Assembly (NCBI GenBank): GCA_049673305.1
Contig: JBATXM010000247.1
Location: forward strand, 1-5,449
DNA length: 5,449 nt
Source of the DNA: GCA-003244245 sp049673305
Lineage (GTDB): Bacteria; Actinomycetota; Actinomycetes; Mycobacteriales; Pseudonocardiaceae
Direction of reading: 5' to 3'
Within the stretch, counting starts at the first letter, position 1. Every line of letters begins with the position of its first letter. Under the pieces are notes generated by a model. That model was given only the letters and a program-made list of their open reading frames with translations, was not told where the DNA came from and ran no database searches. This document shows positions 1-5,323 of this stretch, piece by piece. The position numbers were made by a program, and so were the translations under genes.

Positions 1-106
1 TGTACGACGGCGCCTCGACCCCCACCAGCCCCAGCCCCTCCCACCTCACCGCGAGCAACCCAGGGATCCTCCCAGCCACGAGGCAGGCAACCAAGTTGAC
101 GATGCC
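1..106. repeat. Left copy of 106-bp perfect inverted repeat
   Basis: Positions 1-106 are the exact reverse complement of 5324-5429, with no mismatch on base-by-base comparison. The match ends at 107 (C, opposite C at 5323). The left copy is cut by the window start, so the true repeat may be longer. It lies inside the glycosyltransferase reading frame and stays open there. Confidence 0.97.
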
Positions 107-502
107 CGCCACGGCGCCCTCATCGTCGTGCATCTCATACACCAACCGGGCGCCACTGGCCTCGGCCAGCGCCCGGCCGTAGCGCACCACGAGCTGAGTG
201 CTGGACATCACCAGCACCGCCGGAGCCAGATCCTGCACCTGGGTGAACAGTGGCTCGGTGCGCTCATAGAGGGCCTCATAGGGCAGGTATCGCACCGGCA
301 ACGGCCAGTTGCTCGTCGCGCGGGAGCGCGGGTTGAGGTCGCACAGCAGCACCGTGGTCGGACAGCCCAGCGCGTGCAGGTGCCCATTGAGATGCACGGT
401 GCGCGCGGCGGCCCCACTCAACGGCAGCGACCCCAGGAACCCGGCCGTGTCGAACACGACCACCACCCGCACGGGCCTGCCTCGCCCGATCAGGGTGCTC
501 AT
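1..502 (-). CDS. GT4-like glycosyltransferase, N-terminal fragment (3' end outside window)
   Basis: Reading the minus strand from ATG at 502 gives an open frame to the window edge (about 167 residues, no stop). It starts with a Rossmann-type strand (residues 11-18, VRVVVVFD) and a Gly/Ser-rich loop, followed by a segment like the acceptor-side helix of GT-B enzymes (AAARTVHLNGHLHALG, 31-46). A typical GT4 strand-loop, LVYEMHDDEGA, lies at 120-130. These fit the N-terminal domain of a retaining GT-B transferase that would use a nucleotide-activated sugar in the cytoplasm; donor and acceptor are unknown, and the C-terminal donor-binding domain is not in the window. The start is secure: an AGGAGGAGG ribosome binding site lies just upstream, and the ATG overlaps the stop of the preceding glycosyltransferase (ATGA, 499-502), implying translational coupling. 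From residue 133 on, the sequence lies in the 106-bp inverted repeat and no longer looks typical of the family, so residues after 132 may not belong to the native protein. Confidence 0.66.
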   Translation of the reverse strand, partial: MSTLIGRGRPVRVVVVFDTAGFLGSLPLSGAAARTVHLNGHLHALGCPTTVLLCDLNPRSRATSNWPLPVRYLPYEALYERTEPLFTQVQDLAPAVLVMSSTQLVVRYGRALAEASGARLVYEMHDDEGAVAGIVNLVACLVAGRIPGLLAVRWEGLGLVGVEAPSY

Positions 503-1461
503 CGTGGTTTCCTCCTCCTGGTGCTCGTGGCGGCCCGCGCCGCGAGTCGGGCCGACTCGGCCCGCAGCCCAGTGATGCGCGCTAGGTCGGTCAGTGCCGG
601 GCGCCAAGCCGTGCGGCGCAGCGAGCGCACCGCGTCACTGAGCCGGTCACTGTCATAGATCTCGGTGCCGGGATGCGCGCTCACCAGCCGGGCGATGGAC
701 ACGCCATGCCAAAACGCCCGACCCACCAGCGCCCTCACCCCATGGTCGGCGGGATTAATCGCCCGCTCGACCACCGCTTCTGGGGCCACGACGACACCCA
801 ATCCGGCCCGCTGGGCGCGCACGACGATCTCCAGATCCTCACACGACAGGTGCCGGCGCCCCCGCACCCCGAGCCGCTCATCGAAGCGCGGCAGGGGATC
901 GCGACGGAAACCCAGGTTGCAGCCGACCAGCCAGTACGGTGCCGCCAGCGGCGTGACCCGATCCGGCCACACCGGGGGCACGAACAGTCGCGCCACCCGC
1001 GGATCACACCGCGGCGGTCGGGTCCCGGTCCAGCGTGGCACGATCTTGCCACCCGCGCAGTAGGCCCCGGTGCTCTCCAGCGCGGCCACCAACTGGCCCA
1101 CCCAGCTCGGCACTGGCCGCGCGTCAGGATCGGTGATCAGAACATAATCACCGCGGGCGGCGCGGATACCGGTGTTGCGAGCCCGACTCACTCCCGCTCG
1201 CGGCTCATGGATGACCCGAACGCGCAACCGTGCGCTCCCGATGAGCACCGCGGGAACCCGCGGCCGGGCGTGATTGTCCACCACCACCAGCTCGATTTCA
1301 CCAACCGCGACATCTTGGCCGGCCAGAGCCGCGATCAACCCCGGCAACGCCGCGATATTGCCGCGCACCGCGACCACCACACTCACCCTCGGCCGGGCCA
1401 GCGCCCCGCTGTCAGCCACGGACACCCACCCGAGCACAAAACACTGCCCATTCCCCACCAC
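499..1461 (-). CDS. Family 2 (GT-A fold) glycosyltransferase
   Basis: A complete 320-residue protein of usual GT2 length. Visible landmarks are the first nucleotide-binding strand RPRVSVVVAV (23-32), VVVDN (59-63), the family signature GVSRARNTGIRAARGDYV (90-107), a DPD metal-binding DxD-type motif (111-113), GCNLGF (180-185), and a CED motif (207-209) with the likely catalytic acid. The basic C-terminal tail (TSTRRRKPR) has no transmembrane segment, so the enzyme is probably cytoplasmic or membrane-peripheral. It should transfer a sugar from a nucleotide-sugar donor; the acceptor cannot be read from sequence. I chose GTG at 1461 because GGAGA lies about six bases upstream; internal GTGs (for example at VSVADSG) are possible and would still keep the catalytic domain. 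Its TGA overlaps the ATG of the next glycosyltransferase, so the two form an operon. A hairpin-bearing 440-bp gap separates it from the methyltransferase, so it probably has its own promoter. Confidence 0.9.
   Translation of the reverse strand: MVGNGQCFVLGWVSVADSGALARPRVSVVVAVRGNIAALPGLIAALAGQDVAVGEIELVVVDNHARPRVPAVLIGSARLRVRVIHEPRAGVSRARNTGIRAARGDYVLITDPDARPVPSWVGQLVAALESTGAYCAGGKIVPRWTGTRPPRCDPRVARLFVPPVWPDRVTPLAAPYWLVGCNLGFRRDPLPRFDERLGVRGRRHLSCEDLEIVVRAQRAGLGVVVAPEAVVERAINPADHGVRALVGRAFWHGVSIARLVSAHPGTEIYDSDRLSDAVRSLRRTAWRPALTDLARITGLRAESARLAARAATSTRRRKPR
503..519 (-). promoter_or_regulatory. Strong ribosome binding site of the GT4-like gene
   Basis: On the minus strand AGGAGGAGGAAACCACG stands immediately before the ATG at 502. 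It lies within the end of the upstream glycosyltransferase gene, supporting both the chosen start and independent re-initiation. Confidence 0.75.
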
Positions 1462-1663
1462 AACAAGTCTCCATCACAGAGCCTCCATCAGACCCGGGGT
1501 GGTTCAGCTCCTGGGACCCCTTGGGTGGTTGGTCGCCCGTGGCGCTGCCGGGGTGTCACCGCGTCGTGGGCCTGACCTCGATCACACGGCAATCGCGCGC
1601 GAGACGCCATGTCCGCACGGCGATGACCCACGGCGCTTGCGCGGCCTGGCCCAGGCGTGGTAC

Positions 1664-1713
1664 CGGCCCGTCCCCCCAGAGTGATCCAATGATCACTCTG
1701 GGGGGACGGGCCG
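1664..1713. terminator. 23-bp perfect stem with CAAT loop, probable transcription terminator
   Basis: Positions 1664-1686 pair perfectly with 1691-1713 around a four-base loop (CAAT). The stem has a run of six C/G pairs and would be extremely stable. It lies about 190 bases past the methyltransferase stop and 200 bases before the glycosyltransferase start. No T tract follows on either strand; actinobacterial intrinsic terminators often lack one. Terminator is the simplest reading. An operator or the remnant of a mobile element's inverted ends is possible. Confidence 0.6.
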
Positions 1714-1758
1714 CGCTGGTCGACCTCGATGTCGGCACGGTGCTCCGCGCGGTGTCTC

Positions 1759-1884
1759 GAGCAACGAGTTTCGGCCCCACCCCACTGACCGGCAGTCGAG
1801 CGGACAAACCGGACCTGAGATGGGATTTCTGCTGGTCTTGGCTGGTTTGGAGGTGATCTCGTGTGGGGCCGAAACAGGTTGCTC
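1759..1884. repeat. Imperfect inverted repeat, 22-bp arms around an 82-bp core
   Basis: GAGCAACGAGTTTCGGCCCC at 1759-1778, extending to 1780, pairs with 1863-1884; 20 of 22 positions pair and the two mismatches are adjacent. Inside the loop a second arm pair (GACCGGCAG at 1787-1795, CTGCTGGTC at 1829-1837, one mismatch) could stack in the same fold. The element begins 18 bases after the methyltransferase stop, so the mRNA would carry it as a structured 3' end. A small non-autonomous mobile element is the other reading. Confidence 0.55.
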
Positions 1885-1901
1885 AGATGGAGCCAGATGA
1901 A

Positions 1902-3047
1902 CTAGATCAACTGGCTCAAGGCGATGTGTTGTCCGTGGGGGGTCACGGTGAAGGTCCATTGATTGACGGTGGGGCTGCCGGCGTCGACCCACCAGTGGTG
2001 GGCGTCGCGGACCTCGTGCCACAGTTGGCGCGGTCCCCTCTGGCGCACGGGGAAGGTGTCGGCACCGGGTTGGCAGTCGATGCTGGCCCAGGAGCGGGAT
2101 GCTGGGTCGATGAACCACACGGTGTAGTGCCCGGAGCCATCGGTCGCGGGGCGGTAGATCGCTTCACACCGGGGGACCCGTTGAGCGATGGCGAATGATG
2201 CGTCATCGTCGCCGAACACCGCGTAGGGGTGCAGGTCAGTGTGGCTCACGACGGCGCTGGTGGTGTCGTTCACATAGGGGCGGACATCTCGCACTGGTGT
2301 GATGCGTTGGTCCCGGAGCCACATGAAGGACACGGTGTTGTTCACGAGCGCACCGGTGGCGGTGCCGTCGTCGCCGACCGTCAACGACAACAGCCCGGCG
2401 GAGCGGTAGCGGGTGGCCCAGGGGGTAAGCACCCGGCCGCCTGGTCGGGTCTGCGCGATCCAGGGATAGGGCACCCGGGGCGCGGCGACGGTGGCGATGA
2501 TCCGGTCATACGGTGCGCGCGGCGGGTGGCCTCGCGCGCCGTCACCGGTCACCACCAGCACGGGGTAGCCCGCCGTGGCCAGAGCGCGGCGGGCCTGCTC
2601 AGCGACCTGGTCATCCACTTCGATCGTGGTGATGTTTGCCGCGCCCAAGCGCGCCGCGAGCAGGGCGGCATTGTAGCCGGTGCCGGTGCCGATCTCGCAG
2701 ACGGTCATTCCTGGCTGGGCATCCAGGGCGGTGAGCATCAGCGCGATGATGCCCGGTTGGGGTGCTGAGCTGCTCACCTGCCGCCCGGTCATGCCGGGGC
2801 CCGCCGGCCTGCCATCATCAACCTGGGTGATCACGTGACCCGATCCGTAGGCCAGCGCAAGCCATCTGCCCGGATTGTCGCTGCGCCGAAACGGCACGAG
2901 ATCGTTTCCCTGGTACCGCCAGATGGTGTCGGGAATGAATGCGTGACGCGGCACCGCAAGCATCGCATCCCGCCACGCCCGGTCCAGCTCCCTCGCACCG
3001 TCCAGGTCGTGGACCATCCGCTCACGTAGACGCGTTGGGTCTGTCAT
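1902..3047 (-). CDS. RiPP-type protein L-isoaspartyl O-methyltransferase homologue
   Basis: A 381-residue SAM-dependent carboxyl methyltransferase. Residues about 30-210 are a recognisable PIMT domain: PRHAFIP (33-39), the substrate-side segment SSSAPQPGIIALML (92-105, corresponding to the family's S-Q-P region), SAM motif I VCEIGTGTGYNAALLA (116-131), the acidic end of the next strand TIEVD (141-145), GDG (168-170), and the post-motif block PYDRIIATVAAP with RPGGRVLTPW (179-210). Housekeeping PIMTs end at about this point; this protein has some 170 more residues with a conserved-looking end (LWHEV..., HWWVDAGSP, FTVTP, 342-370). That extension is typical of PIMT homologues in lanthipeptide, graspetide, lasso-peptide and imiditide clusters. 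In those systems the enzyme methylates an Asp side chain and the ester closes to an aspartimide. The ATG overlaps the stop of the upstream 45-codon gene (ATGA), pointing to that peptide as substrate. Family assignment is firm; the RiPP role is inferred. Confidence 0.88.
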   Translation of the reverse strand: MTDPTRLRERMVHDLDGARELDRAWRDAMLAVPRHAFIPDTIWRYQGNDLVPFRRSDNPGRWLALAYGSGHVITQVDDGRPAGPGMTGRQVSSSAPQPGIIALMLTALDAQPGMTVCEIGTGTGYNAALLAARLGAANITTIEVDDQVAEQARRALATAGYPVLVVTGDGARGHPPRAPYDRIIATVAAPRVPYPWIAQTRPGGRVLTPWATRYRSAGLLSLTVGDDGTATGALVNNTVSFMWLRDQRITPVRDVRPYVNDTTSAVVSHTDLHPYAVFGDDDASFAIAQRVPRCEAIYRPATDGSGHYTVWFIDPASRSWASIDCQPGADTFPVRQRGPRQLWHEVRDAHHWWVDAGSPTVNQWTFTVTPHGQHIALSQLI

Positions 3048-3181
3048 TCCTGTTCTTCTTCATCGTCCTCTTCTTGCTTGGTGTGCTTTCCTCCTGGATC
3101 CTCGGGTGGCACTGGCTTGGGAAATGAGCCGTTGCTCTGTATCTTTTTCTGGTCCTCATCATCCTTGCTGTGGTCGCCCAT
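3044..3181 (-). CDS. Small acidic peptide, candidate imiditide-type RiPP precursor
   Basis: ATG at 3181 opens a 45-codon frame ending in TGA at 3046-3044, which shares bases with the methyltransferase ATG (ATGA). AAAAGGAG lies seven bases before the start, among the best ribosome binding sites in the window, so the gene is very probably translated. The peptide carries 15 Asp/Glu and 6 Lys. Its layout is a charged N-terminal arm (HSKDDEDQKK), a less charged Pro/Gly-rich centre (SNGSFPKPVPPEDPGGKH, 16-33) and a C-terminal acidic arm (KQEEDDEEEQE). It has no Cys, signal peptide or membrane segment. By hand count 71 of 138 bases are G or C, well below its neighbours. Coupling to a PIMT homologue and the high charge fit an imiditide precursor, where enzyme-substrate recognition is charge-driven. 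No Asp-Gly occurs, so the modified Asp is not obvious; Asn17-Gly18 is deamidation-prone. An alternative is a small acidic adaptor of the methyltransferase. Confidence 0.72.
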   Translation of the reverse strand: MGDHSKDDEDQKKIQSNGSFPKPVPPEDPGGKHTKQEEDDEEEQE

Positions 3182-3188
3182 CGGATGA

Positions 3189-3196
3189 CTCCTTTT
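3189..3196 (-). promoter_or_regulatory. Ribosome binding site AAAAGGAG of the 45-codon gene
   Basis: Minus-strand AAAAGGAG ends seven bases before the ATG at 3181. This site, together with the ATGA overlap at the other end, is what identifies the short frame as a gene. Confidence 0.8.
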
Positions 3197-3247
3197 GCTG
3201 TTGCGGCCAGCCGTGTTGGCGTAGTCTTTTCCCAGGATATCAGCACG

Positions 3248-3538
3248 TTAGTAGCCGAGACCGGAGTGGAGGTCGGTGTCCTCGTGGAGCTGTTCGTCAT
3301 TGTCGTCGTGGTGCTCGGCGGCTTCCTGAGCGGCGAGAATGTCCGCCGCCGTGCGTCCGCTGAGGACAAGCTGTTCGGCGTGTTCCCACATGCTGTCGAT
3401 GTAGCTGTCTTGTTGAGTCCCGTCACCCTCGATCCGCGCGTAATGGTCGTGGTCGAAGACGACATCGTAGATCTTCCGGATCTCGCCGAGAGGGAGGTTC
3501 CTCTCCTCCCTCTCGGCGTCGAAGGCGGCGTCGGTCAT
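3248..3538 (-). CDS. Acidic 96-residue protein of unknown function
   Basis: I do not recognise this protein. It has 25 Asp/Glu against 6 Lys/Arg, with His/Asp-rich stretches (FDHDHY at 28-33, EHHDDNDEQLHEDTDLH at 75-91) and the C-terminus SGLGY. A helix-forming central part (MWEHAEQLVLSGRTAADILAAQEAAEHH, 50-77) has a regular hydrophobic pattern. There is no signal peptide, membrane segment or Cys. The start is well supported by AGGAG six bases upstream (3545-3549). It sits 66 bases before the 45-codon peptide gene and 114 bases after the membrane-protein gene on the same strand, so it is probably co-transcribed. Asp-Gly (39-40), two Asp-Ser pairs (44-45, 48-49) and Asp-Asn (79-80) are aspartimide-prone, so it could be an alternative substrate for the downstream methyltransferase. 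A role as chaperone or regulator of that cassette is equally possible. Confidence 0.72.
   Translation of the reverse strand: MTDAAFDAEREERNLPLGEIRKIYDVVFDHDHYARIEGDGTQQDSYIDSMWEHAEQLVLSGRTAADILAAQEAAEHHDDNDEQLHEDTDLHSGLGY
3484..3518 (-). other. 14-bp perfect hairpin near the start of the 96-residue protein gene
   Basis: Positions 3484-3497 (CGCCGAGAGGGAGG) pair perfectly with 3505-3518 around a seven-base loop. On the mRNA the loop reads AGAGGAA, itself purine-rich and Shine-Dalgarno-like. The stem covers about codons 7-18 and could slow ribosomes or bind a regulator. It could also be a by-product of the encoded residues. Confidence 0.55.
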
Positions 3539-3544
3539 GGGGTT

Positions 3545-3549
3545 CTCCT
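3545..3549 (-). promoter_or_regulatory. Ribosome binding site AGGAG of the 96-residue protein gene
   Basis: Minus-strand AGGAG lies six bases before the ATG at 3538 and fixes that start. The 14-bp hairpin at 3484-3518 begins 20 bases inside the coding region. Confidence 0.7.
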
Positions 3550-3652
3550 GGATTGATGGGGGTTTGATGAGGTTGTTGTGCTTGGGGCAGGGTTTGGCCG
3601 GGGCCTTGGTGGTGGTTACCCGATCCGCGGGTTATGGGTTGTCGATCAGGGC

Positions 3653-3964
3653 TCAGCGGTCTGCTGTGGGAGATCCTGACGGTGGCCACGGTGGTGGAGA
3701 TGGCGGTGGGTAGCCCGAGACGGGGGGATAGCCAGGTGGCGGCGCGGTGCGCGCCGCCATGGCGAGTGCGACCACCCAGCCAATCAAGGACCAACCGAAA
3801 AAGAAGTTGACAACGAATACTGAGACGACGTTCGGCACCTTGCGGATGGCGCCGACGATGGTCGGGAGAAAGTAGAGGAATAACAGCATGATGACGATGA
3901 CATGGTAGATATCCGTGCCGGCGCTCTCGGAGTCCGACTGCGCGAAAAGCAGACTGACAATCAT
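3653..3964 (-). CDS. Superinfection-immunity-family small membrane protein
   Basis: A 103-residue protein with two predicted membrane helices and a family-typical core. Helix 1 is about 20-40 and ends in LPTIVGAIRK (33-42). A short loop (VPNVV) follows, then helix 2 about 48-70 containing the signature NFFFGWSLIGWVVALAMA (53-70). This pattern matches the Imm_superinfect domain, named after the phage T4 Imm protein that blocks DNA entry by a second phage. Many bacterial members are uncharacterised, so an exclusion function here is a family-based guess. The C-terminal tail (73-98) is Pro/Gly/Tyr-rich, probably a disordered cytoplasmic or surface extension. I chose ATG at 3964 because GGAGAG lies ten bases upstream and the frame before it is low-complexity; an upstream in-frame ATG (MLSPKF...) would add about 15 residues inside the previous gene's end. 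It starts 28 bases after the DUF4913-like gene, consistent with one operon. Confidence 0.8.
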   Translation of the reverse strand: MIVSLLFAQSDSESAGTDIYHVIVIMLLFLYFLPTIVGAIRKVPNVVSVFVVNFFFGWSLIGWVVALAMAARTAPPPGYPPVSGYPPPSPPPWPPSGSPTADR

Positions 3965-3992
3965 GGTCGTGTGTCTCTCCAATCCCACAAAT

Positions 3993-4541
3993 TTAGGGGA
4001 CAACATCGTTGGGCTGTTCGGTGCGGGTGAACCGGTCTGGGCGCTCGGTCGCGCCCGCGGCGCGGTGCTCGCCATCGACGCAGTCGGTGTGGACCCACTC
4101 GCGCGCGAGGCGGTCGGTGAAGCCGGGTCGCCATTGGTGGTGCCAGTACTGCGCCTCACGCGGGCTGGCTGAGGCCCCGATGTTGGCCGCTCGCCAGCTG
4201 TGGGCGAGGGTGGCGAGCTCCATCGCTAGGCCGGGGTGTGCTCGCCAGCAGTCAGGGATGGGTCTCGCGCGGCTGCCCTCGACCCCGACGTAGGTGACGT
4301 TGTACCAGGTCACAAAGTCGCTCACGGTGACCCGCGGGTCGGTGGCGTCCTCGGTGGGCGGGCTGAACCACACCCACGAGGCCGGTTCGTCGCCCTCACC
4401 GGTGTCGTCGTGGCCACGTGATCTGGTGGTTTTCTCCAGGTGTGTGACCCGGTCGCTGAGCTGGCAGACCGTGCTGGCCAGCGTGTCGACGATCTCGGTG
4501 AGCGCGGTGATCTGGCGGTCCACGTCGCTGTCGCCGCTCAC
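3993..4541 (-). CDS. DUF4913-like protein
   Basis: A 182-residue soluble protein. The N-terminus (about 7-39, ITALTEIVDTLASTVCQLSD onward to LEKT) has heptad-like hydrophobic spacing of a short coiled coil, suggesting oligomerisation. After a charged linker comes a domain resembling DUF4913: WVWF (56-59), FVTWY (76-80), the core PIPDCWRAHPGLAMELATLA (94-113), and YWHHQW...RLAREWV (132-150). This domain is common in actinobacteria, often near conjugation or plasmid genes, but I know of no established activity. The C-terminal tail is charged and probably disordered. GTG at 4541 overlaps the TAG of the coupling-protein gene by one base (TAGTG), a typical coupled start; GTG at 4556, five codons upstream, is the alternative and neither has a strong Shine-Dalgarno. 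Coupling to the TraG-like gene suggests it works with DNA transfer or element maintenance. Confidence 0.8.
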   Translation of the reverse strand: MSGDSDVDRQITALTEIVDTLASTVCQLSDRVTHLEKTTRSRGHDDTGEGDEPASWVWFSPPTEDATDPRVTVSDFVTWYNVTYVGVEGSRARPIPDCWRAHPGLAMELATLAHSWRAANIGASASPREAQYWHHQWRPGFTDRLAREWVHTDCVDGEHRAAGATERPDRFTRTEQPNDVVP

Positions 4542-5323
4542 TAGCGGGCCACCCACTCAGGTGTGGTCGCGAGGGACTGGCGGGGTGGGGTGAGCGCGTA
4601 GCCGGCCGAGTTGACCGGCGCCGACCCGGCGCGCACGGCCTCGATGTCGGCGCGGATGCTGGCCCAGTCGGGGCGTTGGGTGACGTCGACGGTGCGGGCG
4701 AGGATGGGTGGCAGGGTGCGGTGGATGACTAGCACCCGCCCGCGCGGAATGCTCCGGATCGCGCCAGGTCGGTAGGTGGGCACGGTCTCGGTGCCGACCG
4801 CGGTGCGCCCCGGGGTGAGGATCCCGCTGACGTGCTGTTGGTAGCGCAGCCGTTCGTGGTGTCCGGCGAGCAGGGAGACCCATTCCAGGGCGCGCTGGTC
4901 TTTCAGACCGCCCCATACGCTCAGCGTGGTGGTGTTGTCCACCAGTTGGCGGGCGCGGGCCGCGGTGTAGACGTCCTCCAGTTTGGCCAGGGATTGCGCG
5001 GCCCAGTGGATGAGCACCCCGCGCCCGGCGGAGTCGGACACGATGTCCGGCAGTTGCGGCACCGGGGTGGCCTGGGTCAGCTCATCGAGCACGGTGGTGA
5101 CCGGCGGGTCGAGGCGCCGGGTGGGGCACTCCAGGGCCATCGCCTGGGCGGTGGTCAGCCAGTGCTCGACCAGCGCGGTGAGCAGCGGCGCGGCTTGCGC
5201 GGCCTGGTGCTGCCCGGCGATGAGGTACAGCGAGCCCTGGGCGGCGATGAAGGCCGCGGCGTCGAAGTCCTCCCCCCGGTGCGGGGTGCACAGCTGGCGC
5301 AGCCGCGGGTCCATCAGCGGCTC
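4541..5323 (-). CDS. TraG/VirD4-type conjugation coupling protein, C-terminal part (5' end missing)
   Basis: The frame carries the TraM-recognition-type ATPase half of a type IV secretion coupling protein. Counting from the ATG at 5314: DPRLRQL (2-8), the substrate-strand segment SLYLIAG (28-34), RLDPPVTTVLDE (67-78) with the Walker B acidic pair, PVPQLPDIVSDSAGRGV (84-100), the glutamine-containing WAAQSLAKL (104-112) and GLKDQRALEWVSLLAG (136-151). Such proteins are hexameric inner-membrane ATPases that pass DNA-relaxase complexes to the transfer channel. Full-length homologues have membrane helices and a Walker A motif well upstream; neither is present. The frame stays open to the right window edge, but from 5324 on it reads through the inverted repeat and becomes a Pro/His-rich sequence unlike the family, so I end the supported part at 5323. 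ATG at 5314 is only the first internal Met and not a likely native start. The gene is either broken by the repeat or misjoined there. DUF4913-like is coupled downstream. Confidence 0.82.
   Translation of the reverse strand, partial: EPLMDPRLRQLCTPHRGEDFDAAAFIAAQGSLYLIAGQHQAAQAAPLLTALVEHWLTTAQAMALECPTRRLDPPVTTVLDELTQATPVPQLPDIVSDSAGRGVLIHWAAQSLAKLEDVYTAARARQLVDNTTTLSVWGGLKDQRALEWVSLLAGHHERLRYQQHVSGILTPGRTAVGTETVPTYRPGAIRSIPRGRVLVIHRTLPPILARTVDVTQRPDWASIRADIEAVRAGSAPVNSAGYALTPPRQSLATTPEWVAR

Larger units (their letters stand above)
1462..1901. other. 440-bp intergenic region, no convincing gene
   Basis: This stretch separates the methyltransferase stop (1902) from the GTG of the family 2 glycosyltransferase (1461). 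It contains a 23-bp perfect hairpin at 1664-1713 and a long imperfect inverted repeat at 1759-1884. Open frames exist on both strands (for example 1556-1807 minus and 1521-1856 plus), but they run through the hairpin, lack a good ribosome binding site and give no recognisable protein. A promoter for the glycosyltransferase pair would be expected at about 1465-1660; I see no convincing -35/-10 pair there. I find no tRNA or other RNA gene. Confidence 0.7.

Noticed and set aside
673..1575. Long plus-strand open frame of about 300 codons
   Set aside because: It is antisense to the family 2 glycosyltransferase, rich in His, Pro, Arg and Gln as expected of a GC-rich antisense frame, and shows no motif or good ribosome binding site.
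1556..1807. Minus-strand 83-codon frame in the intergenic gap
   Set aside because: It runs through the 23-bp perfect hairpin, has no clear ribosome binding site and no recognisable domain.
2229..2768. Plus-strand open frame of 179 codons
   Set aside because: It is antisense to the methyltransferase domain, whose SAM motif on the minus strand is unambiguous.
1902..3047. Ordinary housekeeping protein-repair PIMT
   Set aside because: It is about 170 residues longer than repair enzymes, and the extension plus coupling to a tiny acidic peptide fit the RiPP-associated branch better. Repair activity is not excluded.
3044..3181. Lanthipeptide, lasso or graspetide precursor
   Set aside because: There is no Cys, no typical leader motif, and no matching cyclase, ATP-grasp, protease or transporter gene in the window.
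3022..3465. Minus-strand frame of 147 codons, Thr/Ser/Arg-rich
   Set aside because: It overlaps the 96-residue gene, the 45-codon gene and the methyltransferase start in another frame. The two small genes have better ribosome binding sites and coherent boundaries.
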